A stretch of DNA of 64,000 nucleotides from Certhia americana (taxonomy: Eukaryota > Chordata > Aves > Passeriformes > Certhiidae), in the NCBI GenBank assembly GCA_018697195.1, contig CM031857.1, positions 98,890,256 through 98,954,255 on the forward strand, read 5' to 3'. The translations under genes were made by a program, and so were the position numbers. A model generated the notes under the pieces. That model made no database searches, had not been told where the DNA came from, and saw only the letters and a list, made by a program, of their open reading frames with translations. This document shows, piece after piece, positions 11,591 to 24,685 of this stretch (the first letter of the stretch is position 1; each line of letters opens with the position of its first letter).

Positions 11591-13401
11591 CCCCGCCTGC
11601 GCCGCCTCAGGGGCCCGGCCCGGCCCGGCCCGGCCGTGCGGGGCAGGGGGCACAGCGCCGCCTCCCGGGAATCCGCGCTCCTTCCTCCGCGTCCTGCTCC
11701 AGCGGGACTTCTTCACTCACGGGCTGCCAGCGACCCGCGGCCAGGCGGGACCCCTGCCCCTCTTCTGGGAAACCTTGGGAACCTGAGCTGCGGGCACCCT
11801 TGGCTTTCAGCGGCACCTGCCCCTTAATGTTCCTCTGTGACAGTGGCAAGGGCACTGTGTGCTCAAACGCATCACCATTTCATTACTGTCTTTACCCGTG
11901 CTCAGCAATGTGATTCTCATCTTCACAGCCCCTTCTGAAGCGTCTCATGCCGCTTCCCAGCGTCACGCAGCACTGCGGGAGCTGCCACTTGAGCGACGTT
12001 CCAGCCACACAGCCGTGCATGGCAGCGCTCGCAGGGACTTCGTCATTTAAGCACTGTGGGGAAAATGTGTCCTGGCTCTGGGAAAATTCGGTGAACGGGA
12101 CCCTGGAAGTAACAGACTGGGTAGTTCGGAGGCATATGGGTGGCTTCTCCCTGAGGAGAGGAGCAGTAGCCCCTTCCCCGTACCTAGATATGTTGGAGGT
12201 AAAAATGACCTGTGTCACACAGGAGTCAGACACTTCACAGACACTGAAGATATAGGTATGGAAGAGAGCGGCAAAGTCAGCTTTTTCAGTTTAGTTGCTT
12301 TCCTGAATTGGACTTCTACCATTAGAGCAATTTGATTGATTCAGTTGCAAAGGCCAGTGCTTTAGAGAGAATAAGTGCATCTATAGTGACTAATATCAAT
12401 CAGATTGTGCTGATTTACATTAACTGCATACTTGGCATGCATTTCCTATGTCTTTATCACAATAATAATACACCAATTTCTGTTATTTATATGCAGTGTA
12501 AGGATATATTTCATTTCCTCCTATGATCATTAACACATTCATCTATTCCATTATGTAACTATATTTTTCCCCTCAAATTGAGATCGATTACTTAAGAACA
12601 TATTAATAAAATTCAAATGCAAAAAAATGACAGAAGTGTGAACACTAATTTTCAGGGAAACTAGTTCATTCTCTGGAAGTTCAGACCCCTTCTCCCAAAA
12701 TAGTGTGTGCACTCATAATTAAAGTTGCAATGTAAATGTGTGGTTTCTTTTCCATTAACATAAAAATCACAGTCTCCTGGGACAAAATGATCTGAGGCTT
12801 TTGCACTGATTAATGAACATATATGTCTTTCTAGTAAGGTCTGTGGGTTCCACACCATGCAAGCACCATGGAACTGGGGAGTAAATGCCTCTCTCTAACA
12901 GGCAATAAGTGGATTGATGGAGTAAGCCATTTTATAAAGGTAGGGAAAAGAAATATAGCTAAGCTGATCACTAGCAAGCTGCTTCCAGACCCCATTGGGA
13001 ATTAAAGTAGATGAGGTATGCACCTTTGGAAAATTAGATTAATTATAGAAATAGCACATGACCCTTAACTAGAGTGGCTCTAAATAGTACTGAAATATGG
13101 CAGGAACAAGAGGCAAATGGCAAGAACATCCCGCTGTGTGCGGCACTATGTGCTGGTGAAGGTATAAGTTAATTTTCTTTTTTAAAATAAAAATTAGTTG
13201 AAATTTATATTCTTTGAAGTTCCTACAGCATAATTCTTGATTTATAATAGAATCAGCTGAAAAATGTCCCTTAATTCTGACTGTACTTGCACTTATGGGT
13301 AACTTCGCATCACTGAAATCCATAGGACAAGTTCCTCAAGGGAAGATGGTAAGTGCTGTCCAGACTGCATTTACACACTTACACTGAAGTACAAAGCAGA
13401 T

Positions 13402-13447
13402 ATTCCTAAGGGAATCAGTAGAGGACTCCTAAGGGAGTCAGTAGAAG
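13402..13447. repeat. Two 23-bp tandem units, each with an EBF-like palindrome
   Basis: The units 13402-13424 and 13425-13447 match at 20 of 23 positions. Each contains a palindrome: ATTCCTAAGGGAAT (13402-13415) and ACTCCTAAGGGAGT (13425-13438). The two arm differences are compensatory, so each palindrome stays symmetric. The core TCCTAAGGGA is one base from the EBF/COE consensus TCCCNNGGGA. It lies about 2 kb upstream of the GPM6B start codon. Confidence 0.6.
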
Positions 13448-15911
13448 TTGTCCATATCAAGACATCTGCAGTGAAAGGAGGAACTCACTTTCTGTTGTTC
13501 TCAGAAATGTTGGTCATTTTTCTCTCCATAGGGTAAAGCAAAGAACAGCTGACCAAATATTGGTTATGGCTAAGCAGTCAGTGGGGATTTCCACTCACAG
13601 AGGTACCAACTCTCTGATAAAGGAAGAGACAAGCTGACAGAAGTCTTGGTTCCTTAAGCAAAACAAGACTGAAATATTCAACTGAGGTCAAGGAGACAGG
13701 AATACTTGAGATTTCTGCTAGGAATAGAAACTAATTGATTTCATTTCAGAACCAAGATGTCTAGAGAAACAGGTATATCCCTGTTTGGGAAAAGATTATG
13801 ACTGGATTCTGGTCCATGCTCTTGCTCTCGTATCTTGCACACAGTGTGGAGGAGAAAGGCTGAAGAGTGCAGCATTTCAGCAAGTCTGTATTTGAATGGA
13901 TCCTTGGATGCTATAACTGGTACCTGTAAGGAAGGGCTAAAGGCCTGCTGTAAATGACGCTGGAAGCCAGACTGATGCAAGCAATCTCTTCATCAGAGGA
14001 TTATAAAATGACTGTTTCAGATCTGATCTAGAAAAGAGAAAGTGAAGGTCAGAATTCTGCATTGATTAATGTCATTGTCTACATTGGGTGCTTAAAACAT
14101 TTTCCATAGTTTAGGTGACAACCCACAAACACTTTTCTACATGCAGAATTACCCTAACACTAACATCATACCAGGTGTTTCAAGAGACACCTTCACTCCC
14201 TGTAGCAATATGGTTGGGTTACCTCCTAACCTATTCTGGAGCAGTATGTTCCTTTCTGGGGATGTTTTAAGGAGGCCATTTGATGTTCAGAAGAAAATTT
14301 GACTTCAGTCTCAAGATTAGTCAAGAAGAAGCAAGATGGAATGTGAGGCTCTCACTAGTTGTAACCGAGGATATGACATCAGTATGAAATACCATATTTT
14401 ACTGTATTTGACCATTTTCAACAATTAGTGGTGAAACTGATTTCTATCTAAAGGAAAGGCTCACTGCATATAATTCTTTTTTTTGTTGTTTTAATTTACC
14501 AGACTCCATCTGTTTCTCCACTTCTCCACTGCAGAACATCCTACCTCTAAAACAAATCCTTTTTTGGGGGATTGAATGGTGTGATAGCTGCCACTACCTG
14601 TTTGTCTGTTTTCCACTCCCACTCTTTCCTCAGGCTGTCTAACAAGACAGATTGCCCTAGGTAGGAAACCTTCCCAATTAAAAAGAGAATCAAAGGCAGT
14701 GTGTTTCCACTTATTGTTTTAGCTTTAACTAAACATTCTAGTGCATTAAAGACAGTGGTTCAATAAAAATATCTGCTAATGTGTTGCGTGTTTCAGTGGG
14801 TTCTCAGCTCCCACATCAGCTGTATGTGAGGTCCTATCCCATGGCTCCCTTTGCTAACAGTGAAGTTAATGGTTAATCATGATATCCCTTCATTTGACTA
14901 CTACAAAGGCAGTGTAAGTGGGCAGCAGTCATGGCTACTTTTCAGAGGAATAGAGTGAGTGTATGGGGTGCTACTCTGCTTTTGGAAAAATCCTGTAAAT
15001 TTCCAAAGCCTTATAAAACCAGGGACCCATAAAACAGCCTCCCTTTGAATGTTAACACGAATGTATTTTAGCTTTAAAGAAATCAGAAGTGATAAAAACT
15101 GGTTTTAGTTGCAGTGAGTGTTCTCTGAGGCCTTTTTCAAGGGTGGTTCAGCCATTCTCTCCATGTTGAGATTCTTTGATTCCACGTACAGTTGAGGCAT
15201 GCTGTGGTGTTTCTCTCCCATGTGATCTTCTGTTCACAGAGGCCGTAGATGTTAAAGAGAAGTAAGGTGACAACCCTTTGTACACTTTGTGCACTTTATA
15301 TTGTGGGTAAAGAAGAGTTGACCTCTGTGGTCACCTCTCAGTATCTCGAGGTAGATCAAGGAGAATGACTCATGCTCTCCTATGTCTTTTGTACCTGTTA
15401 TGTGAAGCTGATCCACTTCAGACTCCAACTGCTGCCACCAAAACCAATTTTTAATGCTCACTACAGAGAGCTGTTTGCAAAGCTTGTCCAGCAAAATGCT
15501 GACCAAAATGGTTCAGATCTTTGGCACTGTTTAGTCTGGGGGGAAAGAGAGAAAGGGAAAGATAAAAAATGAGAAGTAATTTGATACAGTTTAGCCAACA
15601 TGTAGATACTCCTCCCAGAATTTAACATTCAGGTATGATAGTATAAGAAATAAATAGTCATCAAAATGAAAAACTGCTTCTTATTACCAAGTAGGTCACA
15701 TTTCCAACAACTGTTTCTCAATATATAAATATAAGCAGTGATTGCTTTGAAAAATATATAATTATATATTCAACCAAATGCATATTTTTTCCCAATGCAG
15801 CACTGTTAATTTTATCTGAAAATTAGTGATTACCATTTTGTTGCTAATTTTGGAGTACTAAATATATCTTCAGTGTTAAAAGATAGACTCACCTCTATTT
15901 CATATGCCCCA

Positions 15912-15949
15912 TGTGGAACTCACTTGTGGAACTCACTTGTGGAACTGAC
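15912..15949. repeat. Three tandem copies of a 13-bp unit
   Basis: Unit TGTGGAACTCACT is repeated three times, the last copy differing near its end. Simple tandem duplication in intergenic DNA. Confidence 0.85.
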
Positions 15950-18372
15950 AATGCTGCTCTGTGATTTTAGAGGCACAAAAAACATTAGGAGATATCATTG
16001 GAAACAAAAGATTAATATACTAATTCCTCTGCTTTTATTTAGGCCGACATAAGGGAACTTTCCCTAAGCACAGAATTTTTCCCTTACATGCATGGTATTC
16101 TGTGAGTCCCTGAGAGATCCAGGTCTGGGGGGCATCAGAACGAAGATCGTGGAATAAGCTGTTTTTATTCTGGATGCACACACTCGCTTCTGTGCCTTCT
16201 CTGTCTGCATGCCACAGATATAACCCACACCTGGGTAGGGAACCATGTAGGAAATCATATGTGGTCTGAGAGAGCATGTAATGGTTCTAGTAAAGCATTG
16301 TATAGAGCAGAAAACTTGCGAGTGAAAGAGTATGCTAACAATCCGAAAACAGATGAGTGTTATACAGAAAAAAACACAAGTGGATACAACCTTTCCTTTC
16401 ATGTGCTGCCCATCTCATTTCATCCTCCTGAATGGATCTGTGAAATGTAGAAATGCTGACAACCCTTTCTCCAAGTAAGAGAGAGAAAAGTCTTACCTCC
16501 TTGCTATGTGAGTCATGATAAAATAATCCTATGAAGGCATTCTTCCACATACCTCATTCTATAACATTTGGGCTCAAAAATTCACTTGAGATTGATCAGA
16601 GATGATGAGTTCAGTCTCAAAGGCTTGGATATAAACACTTACTGAAGTGCTTTCCTAAGTTCCTATTGTGAGGTACGATCATGTGGGCTGGAGAGGCCAG
16701 CCTAGGGTCTTTAGGAGGAGATGACTCAAATGTATGGATTATCCAACATTTTCATTTGTACCACTGGGGAGATTTGAATGTGGAATAATTTGCGAATGAA
16801 GAAACCAGAGAGGGGCAGAACGCATACCCAAGGAAAATTAGCATTCAACTTCAGAGCAACCTCTGTGCGAGCATATATGCTCTCATTACACTATTCTGAA
16901 AATAATTGCATACATATGTATGTTAGCCCCACCCTCCAGTGGCATCAATAGGTTTAACCTCAGTTTTCTGTTGCACTGCAAATTAAGGGAAAAGACTTTA
17001 TTTTGAGAGTGTTGAACACATGGCTGCCATCCAACAACTTCAGCATGGCAACCTCCCAAGAAAGCGCTCCAAGGCAGCCTAATCAGGACAGAATTCCTGG
17101 CAAAGTACATTTTGAGACAAGGCTCTCTCTCTTTTTCCAAAGTAGAAAACTCCTTTGATGACAGGCACAGAGAGCATTTAAGAACATTCTCAGGTGCCTT
17201 TTTTTGCAAACTGAAAAATCAAACTCAAAAAACTGGGGATGAAAATTGCAGGAGTCATTTTAATGCTTTTCCTGCTCTAGTTGGGCAGTGGAGACTGAGA
17301 AAACAGCCAGCTGATTTCACTTTAGTTCTCATTTTTTCACTTCTGTCAATAGGTACAAGCTCGTAACTGATTACAGAAGGTTTTAATGCTGCTCTGTAAA
17401 CATGAATGGTGACTTAAACTGTATCACAAAGCTGAGTTAAATTCTCTCCTAAAGGGCCACTCAGCTTTAGTTTTCTACTAACACACATTCCAAAATGCTG
17501 GTTTGGGTTTTGTGTTGGGATTTTCCCTCCCCACACACAGTATGTTTTATTGCTTCTGTACTGTTCTTCCGGCTTTGCACAGTTCAGTTCTGGCAAGTGG
17601 CTATATGCAGAGCTGTGGTTTGTGAAAAAAATGTGATGTGTTGGAGGAAAGAGGGGAAGGACTCCATTAGCCAGCAATAATGCAACATCCTTGATATGCC
17701 CACAGTACCATCACACTGCAGAGAGGTGTCCTGGGTGTGGGAACTACAGGAACTGGCACAGCCCTGTATGTTTTTCACTGGGAGGTGACAGGAGCGGCTC
17801 TGAGACACAACATCCTCCATCAGCTCTGAAATGTATTGGGAGGAAGGTGTGGCTTCAGATCTGCTGACATCATGAAAATGCTTCACCTCCTTCTGACTTC
17901 ACAGAAAGCCAAACACATTGGACCTGCCAGAAATGTGACACTCAAGAGTAAAAAAGCTCAATCCATTCTAGTCAGATGAGTGAGAGCCCTCCCAGCAACT
18001 GAGGAACCTGAAAAATAACAGCAAGATGATATTTTGATATTAAATGTTGAGTTTGAAATATTAATGTAACTTCTCATTCCCTAGACTAATAAACCTGTTG
18101 ATTTTCCCTAAAAAAATTAAAATATCTATTCTAAACAAGAGCATTTTCTTCCTTCTTTCAGCACAGACAGCTAATTTTTTGTAAATGCACAAGTACATGA
18201 TTAAAACATAAAAGCAGAACACATTAGTCACCCATATATATCTGCTCTTCAAATAGGAGAAAAAAGTAAATGGAAGTGCCAAGTATCTTACATTGGTAAT
18301 AATTTTATCCTTTCTTTATAGCATACATAAGATAGATAGGAGTGTCTGTATTTTTTAAATAAAGAATTTATT

Positions 18373-18425
18373 TAAAGACTCTTGTAATTTTTTTTTCTTG
18401 TCATTTTTTAAAGACTCTTGTAATT
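18373..18425. repeat. Direct repeat of AAAGACTCTTGTAATTT
   Basis: Two perfect 17-base copies about 34 bp apart, separated by a T-rich spacer. A local duplication with no other feature. Confidence 0.75.
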
Positions 18426-21400
18426 TGATTCTTGTTCTCCTTGATATTATATTCAGCATATAAAAAAATAATCTTCTAAGTGAGAAATGTAATAAAACCT
18501 TTTACTAAAACTATATTAAACATGTTATACTGTTATAGGTGGATCTGTATTCTTACTTTTTGTACTTTTTTTTTTTTTTAAATAAAGTTCAGGCTGTACA
18601 TGAGTGTTTTGTAACTGCCAGATAGCCTAGAACATTAATTCTACCATCCAATATTACAAGGAAATAGCTTCTTTGTGTTTAAAAGATGAAAGGACCACAG
18701 GCAAACCAAACATCACAAGAGCCTGGCAGACAAAATGGCCTAAGGTCGTTAATGTAGCTACAGAAGCTGCAGTGTGTAAAATTATTCCCAAAAGACAACA
18801 TTCTAACACTCCTTGGGCTGTTTGAAATCCCCCTTGAAAAGGAAGCAGAAGTGCATGCCCAGCCTTGAAATAGTGTGTAAGGGCTCATGCATATGAGGTA
18901 TCCACAAGGTGATGCTGTGATGAGCTTGGAGGTGACTGCCCAGAGCCCTGGTGGTAGATGATGTGCAGGAGGAACCGGAGACAACACCTACCAGGGGTTA
19001 CCAGAGCATTTCCTGCAGTTCTGTAGGAGAAAAGGGGTTGAGGCAGAGGTAAATGAGCCTGGCAGGCTGGCAATTAAGGGAACATACCAAGAAGGAGCCA
19101 TGGAATGGTATGGAGACAGAGGGAAAGGTACAGAGAGAGAGGCAAAATCTGCAGGCAAGCCCATGAGGAAAAACGGGAGAGGAAGTGATGAGCAAAACAG
19201 GAGACAATGTATTTCAGAAAGGGGAAAAAGACCTACTACAGCAATTTTCTAAGGCACCAGGTGCTGCTGTATCTGCAGTTACATCTAGACATGTCTCTGA
19301 GGCAACTGGGTAATTTGGCTCATGTCCTTTCTTTCCTATGACTCCCACAGGTCTTGGACCCTACTGTTAGACTTTCAGGCTTAAAAATTCCAGTGGTTAG
19401 AAATCTGTAGTCATTAGAATAATGGGAGATCCCTAGAGAGAGCCAGCACTGCTATGCAGAAAATTTATTAGCAGTAGGAACAGAGGCCTGTATCAGCACT
19501 TTACTGGTGGATAAATCAGTGGGTTTGCTAATGATGTTTCGGTTCTCTTGATTGAATTGGATTTGTAAGAGAAATGCAGCTGCAGACTGAATTGCTTTAT
19601 ATGACAAGAGAATAATGAATAGCCAATCCTGAACACCCAGGGTTTCTGTATATATGGGATAATTTAGCTTCCGTTCTTGTTGTTATTATTTTATATGCAA
19701 ATGAAATTATCAATGCCTTTATATAATAACTTCCTGGATCACATTTATTCTAGAGCTTTTGCCTGTTTGTGTGCAAGAGAAATTTCTTTCCCTCATTTTA
19801 GCCGGGGTTTAATACTAAATCCAGCTCCTGCTAGAGCCTGTGGGAGTTTTATTGTGTTATAGATATGACCCATCCAGAGGACATTGAAAGTGAACAGAAA
19901 ATATTGAAACTGCCTGTGGTTAGGAGGGTGCTATTATTTATTTGGAGATAGGGTCCATTACCTAATGCTATTATCTGCATGTTACATGTACTGGGTTTTG
20001 CATATTTGATGTTTACTTAAGATGCATATCAGGTTCTTTCAACAAAAGTGTTTTGGAGATGGTCTGGCTAAGTGCCCTCCTCAGCCTCTTGCTAGGTTGT
20101 TCTCTGGGGTTCCAGCCAGTCAGCCTTTATGTGTTAGAAGCTCTAAATAGGCTCCAACTCTGAAGGACCATGCCAAACTGAACCAAGGCCCGCTGGAAAA
20201 GTAAAAAACGGGATGCCAGCTGGCCAAGAGGGCTGAAAAGAGAGAAAAAAAGTGATAAAATCATTCTTACATCGAGAAACTACCTTAGCAACATCCTCAT
20301 CTGCTGGGTGGTAATAGATCACAATTGCCTGGTTGGTCTTCCAAATGGCTGAGCTCCCAAGTTACAGCTACTCCTTGCCCTTGGAGGTGCAGTTGACTGA
20401 GAGGTACTGTTGAGACACATAAATTTAACAGATGGATTGTGCAGCTCAGGCACTGTAACCAGCAATTGTTTCTCCCACTAGGGGAAAGTCTTACAAAAGC
20501 TTTCCCTGGTGTTCAACAGGATTGTGGTGGTTCATTGCACCGCAACTTTTAGAAAGGTTTTGGGTGGTTGGCTGCAGTGGGGAGAAACAAACTGGCAGTG
20601 ACACAATTCCCACCACTTGCACAGCAATGAGGAAATTTTCTTTTAGGTAGGAAAAGAGGAGAGAATAATCTTCCCTTACCCACTGACAGGTCAGAGGCAA
20701 TGCTGTGGGAAGGGTCTTGGTACTTTCTGCTTTCAGCATTAATGGTGCCAGAGGCACTGACCAGAAAATCTGGTCATCTCCAATTAGTCCTTCTCACATG
20801 CTCTGCTGGCAACTGAGTGTCCAGGCAACAGTTTTTGCCCTCCCTGTGCGAAGCAGACAGGAGCGTAGGAGCTGAGAGAGCATCATCAGACTGCAGAACA
20901 GCATGTGCTGGGGTAGAGGGACAGTCAGGAAGGAGTCTTTGAAAAAGAACATGAGGGAGAAAGAAGAGAGGTGTACTGAAAAAAAACTGTGGCAATGATG
21001 GCCCAGGGAACTTCTCAGCTGGATTCTGGGAGATACCAAGTGTCACGGATGTTGCCAGAAAAATGCATCACAGTGCAGAGTCATTTAATTCCAGGTAGCT
21101 TTGTGGGGGTGGCAGAGGCAGTGTAGGCATTTTTCCTGCATTTATTATATATTCAGATGGAATTTCGGGCCTTGAAAGTGCTGCTGCTAAACCACTCAAC
21201 ATTTTGAAGGTTGCTCAGCTAATACATAAAATAAAGCCTAAAATTTTAATCCTGGAAACCAGGAAATTAAAATAATGTTGTAAAACCAAGAAAGTCAACA
21301 AATTTTTGGACACATTTTCTTTACAATTATTATAATAATTTTGGCCACCCTACTAGAATGAAAAAAAAAAAAAATCTGTCTTGTACTTGAGAATCTGCTG

Positions 21401-24400
21401 ATTTTTTTTAGCATTTTAATGGTTTTACATAAATTCAGACTTCAAAAGCCTGTCATGAAGGAAGTTAAACTAACAAAACAAAATTGTTTAATTACTGATT
21501 TTTAGTAAGGTATTTAAAAATTCAACAACATAAGCAGTTGATATGTTTTATTCCAACAGGACGTGCTATCTTCTTGTATTGAGGTGAACAATTCCATCAT
21601 GCTGATAGGGACTATCAAAATAGAGGCTGTGCCTGGAATAACTGTTTCCAGAAGTAACACAAATCACTAGTGCTGCTAATTATTACCAATGTATTTACCA
21701 CAAAAATGCTTTAGCTCTAACCATGCCAGAGAAACAGATTTCGTTAGGCTTGAAAATGCAAGCAACACAGCTAGACTAAAACAGCTACTGAAGTGAAGAG
21801 ACAGTAAGGCAGCTCTTTTTCTGCTTTTAAACAATATTTAACTGCTGTTGACAGAGAAAGTACAGGACATATTTCTAAAGCAGGTCTGCATAGTAAAACA
21901 CACTCAGGAAGGGCAAATAACTAATCTTGTTAAAAGTTCTCTCTATAAAGCACTTTTGCACTCTGGAGATACATGCTTATGCTTTCACACTGTAGGTGAC
22001 CTGAAGAGGGATCTGTGCAACAGAAAAAGCAAATGATGGAAAATTTTGTCTGTCATTTTCTCTATTTTCTGTGGTGATAGAGAAGAACAGTTCTGGAGTA
22101 AGGATTTTCTATAGCACAACACAGCTGTTCTTTCTGATGTGTCCCTGAAAGAATTCACCATCTGGCATTGATGATATCACAGCCTGTTGCCATGGGACCA
22201 TCATGTCATCACAGATATCCCACACTCAGCATCCTTTCAGAGCTTTCAGTACATCCTTTCAGTACAAGTTGGCATGTCTGAGTCCAGCAGCCAGCAGAAA
22301 AAGGTGACAAGGACCACAGGGCCAGGATAAAATGACAAAAACAGCTCCATGAGCATGCTCAACTACAGGGCTTCTCTGAGGAGGTGCCAAGGAAGGACCT
22401 GCTGTGTGCCCCTGACACCCAGGACAGTGACACCAAAACAGAACCACAAAGCAGCTGTGGCACTGCTCTGTGACACAATTCTGTTGCAGAGCAGTATCAA
22501 TGGAAGTGTCATGTTTTGCTCAAAATATACTTTATTGTCTCTAGTGCAGTGCAGTCAGGCATTACTGGAAATCCTAAATTCATCAAAGACATGTAGAGAA
22601 AGTTGACAAAAAGTAGTGAATACTACTACGTCCCCATTATGCAGTCTATAATTCATGTGACTGCTCTTGGTTTACAGTCTATTTCAGATTTATATTCTGA
22701 AGTCATTTAAGAATTGTTCTGTTTGGAGAAACAGACAAAACTTGTGTGTTTCAAGTGCATTGCAGCATAACCGGCTGAAGTTTTAGCTCAACCTCACCAC
22801 TTTTCATGAAAGGACAGCGGAAGGGGAGCATTCAGTTATTACTCAGCCACTTCATGGAATATGCTACAGGCCAGAAATGTGGCCTTTGATGAGTTATTGC
22901 TTAAGTAAAAACATACTTCAAGCATTTATTTCTGTTACAACAGTAAGCCCCTGCCTTCCACAGGGAAGATATTACATGATCTTAATTTTCCAAAAAGCCC
23001 AAGATACATAATCTATAACCACATTTACATTTTTTTGCAACTCTCTGACAAAGGACAACTTAAATTTGTGACATTCCTGTTATTTTATTACTTTTCAAGT
23101 GAGAAGCAGGCCCTGCAGTCTTATCACACAGATGTGGAGGTGACAGGAAATGGAATTTCCTAATTAGTTTCTGAAATGTATGAGATGATTCTGTTGCCAC
23201 AGGTAGCAGAAACCAGACATGATGACTGAGATCTTTTCCTGTCCAATGCAAAGGCTCGGAGTACCACAGCTGTGTGAGTATCAAAATTGCTGAAATACAA
23301 TGCAGAGACTTTTTCATGCTGGCTGCTTGTACAAGCCTAGACTAAATGGTTTACTGAATCTTGGGCCAAAAACCAAGTAAATGGGATTACATTAAACAGC
23401 TTAGCACTAGGTGTCTTCCAACTTGACTCCTTTTGACCTCAATGACAGTAAACTTTGGTGGAGCTTAGTCACCAAACAGGAGGAGTTGCTGTAACTAGAA
23501 AAGAAGAATGCATGAGACAGTTGAAAACTGAAACACAGGACTGGTATTTCAATCTTCATCTTCAGTGGAAGTATTCTAAGCATTCCTGGAAACAGAGCAG
23601 AAATCTGGTTATCTTCCTATGCCAACACCTGATGACAGCTATCTAGGGAACATAAATAAAACAGTATTTTTTTACCCCTTCACAGCTATCAGTAAGGTCC
23701 AGATTATGGACATCTGAAGACAGTGGTGTAATTTATTTTTAATACCTCCTCACAGACTTTTGCTTCACTTCTTACTGAGTCAAGAAATTGTTGCTTTTGT
23801 TTAAAACACATTCTTACAAGCTACCACTTGTAACCCTATTTAGAAAAAACCCCCACCAATTCTTTCTACTTTGCTCATTCCTTCCTCCCCACAAATGTAT
23901 GTCTTTGGGATGGCTGAAAACAACAGTCATGGGGATAGCAGTTATGTGCATTTTGGTTTTTTAAAAGGCTTTGCAGGCAAAAGATCTCAATGTAGTTTAG
24001 GGAATCAGCAGTGGTACTGGCATCATTAGGCTGCAAAGTATTTTCTTTTTAAAAACTATGTATGTTCCCATTTACTCTGCTTGCTTGCCTTCTCAGAAAA
24101 TAAGGATTCATGATTAAAGGGAAAAAATTTCGACTGTGACTGTGTAATGAAATCCATGCACAGAGAATCTCAATTACTCCCTGCAAGCGCAAGAGGAGCA
24201 AGTCCTTCTCCACTTTTGGCCAAGCAAGATCATGCCATTCCTGGCCTGACAATATTAGTAGTTGAGGCTGATGCCTGTACAACCAATTCCAAAGAATGGA
24301 CTGAGTCCAAGCAATTCCTCTGCTATGATAACCAGGTCTCCAAGACAACACCCAAATGGACACGTCATGGTCTGTCACCAACCCACCCTGAGCTCCTCTC

Positions 24401-24658
24401 ATTGTGTACCAGCTCAGCAATTCCAGCAATGTGAGAGGACAGGAAGAGGTGTGAAACCTTGAACACACTCTGGCTATAATCACCCTTCAGAAGCAGCTGA
24501 GACTCCCTTACAGGCTGCTATTCTACCTAAAAAAGAGCCCATAAGAATTTATGTCCTTTGGGCTATCTGTACAGGAACACAGTAGACAACAGGTTAGACA
24601 GGGTAGACAGCTGATTGGCTAGCACACACACATGAAAAAAGATTTTTGTTACAGCACG

Positions 24659-24685
24659 AATGTATTATTTATCAAATAATACATT
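24659..24685. repeat. Perfect 12-bp inverted repeat with 3-nt loop
   Basis: AATGTATTATTT, loop atc, then the exact reverse complement. AT-rich intergenic palindrome. Confidence 0.8.

Larger units (their letters stand above)
1..11640 (-). other. GPM6B: GPM6B 5' end: first exon and part of intron 1 (gene continues off the left edge)
   Basis: The span runs from the GC-rich first exon near 11.4-11.6 kb leftwards to the window edge. GPM6B encodes a four-pass membrane proteolipid of the PLP/DM20/M6 family, found in neurons and oligodendrocytes and linked to membrane organisation. The gene is identified by two things. The CpG island contains an ATGG followed directly by a splice donor, which is the PLP-family exon 1 structure. 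The neighbour on the same strand is GEMIN8, as at human Xp22.2. I searched the minus strand of 1-11394 for the conserved second exon (GCFECC...) and did not find it, so intron 1 is at least 11.4 kb here. This fits the long first intron in mammals. The identification rests on structure and synteny, not on a protein match. Confidence 0.7.
10850..11780 (-). promoter_or_regulatory. GPM6B: CpG island and promoter of GPM6B
   Basis: This is a block of about 930 bp, very GC-rich and dense in CpG, inside otherwise AT-rich sequence. It holds the ATGG exon at 11395-11398. There is no TATA box upstream of it. Two GC boxes of the Sp1 type (GGGGCGGG) sit in a 22-bp tandem duplication at 11541-11590, 140-190 bp upstream of the ATG on the minus strand. 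A (GGCCC)4 run follows at 11613-11634. Transcription most likely starts in the 11.45-11.65 kb interval and runs leftwards. The several open frames through this island on both strands are the usual product of GC-rich DNA and are not genes. Confidence 0.75.

Noticed and set aside
10810..11913. Frames of 153-264 codons in the GPM6B CpG island
   Set aside because: Low-complexity translations open in several frames and on both strands. The supported coding content is only the ATGG exon.
16790..16860. MIR-like stretch with GAAACCAGAGAGGGGCAGA
   Set aside because: Partial resemblance with poor spacing. Chance or very old remnant cannot be told apart.
24049..24483. 144-codon minus frame as a possible gene
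   Set aside because: No motif, start context or splice support. A frame of this length is expected by chance in a window of this size.
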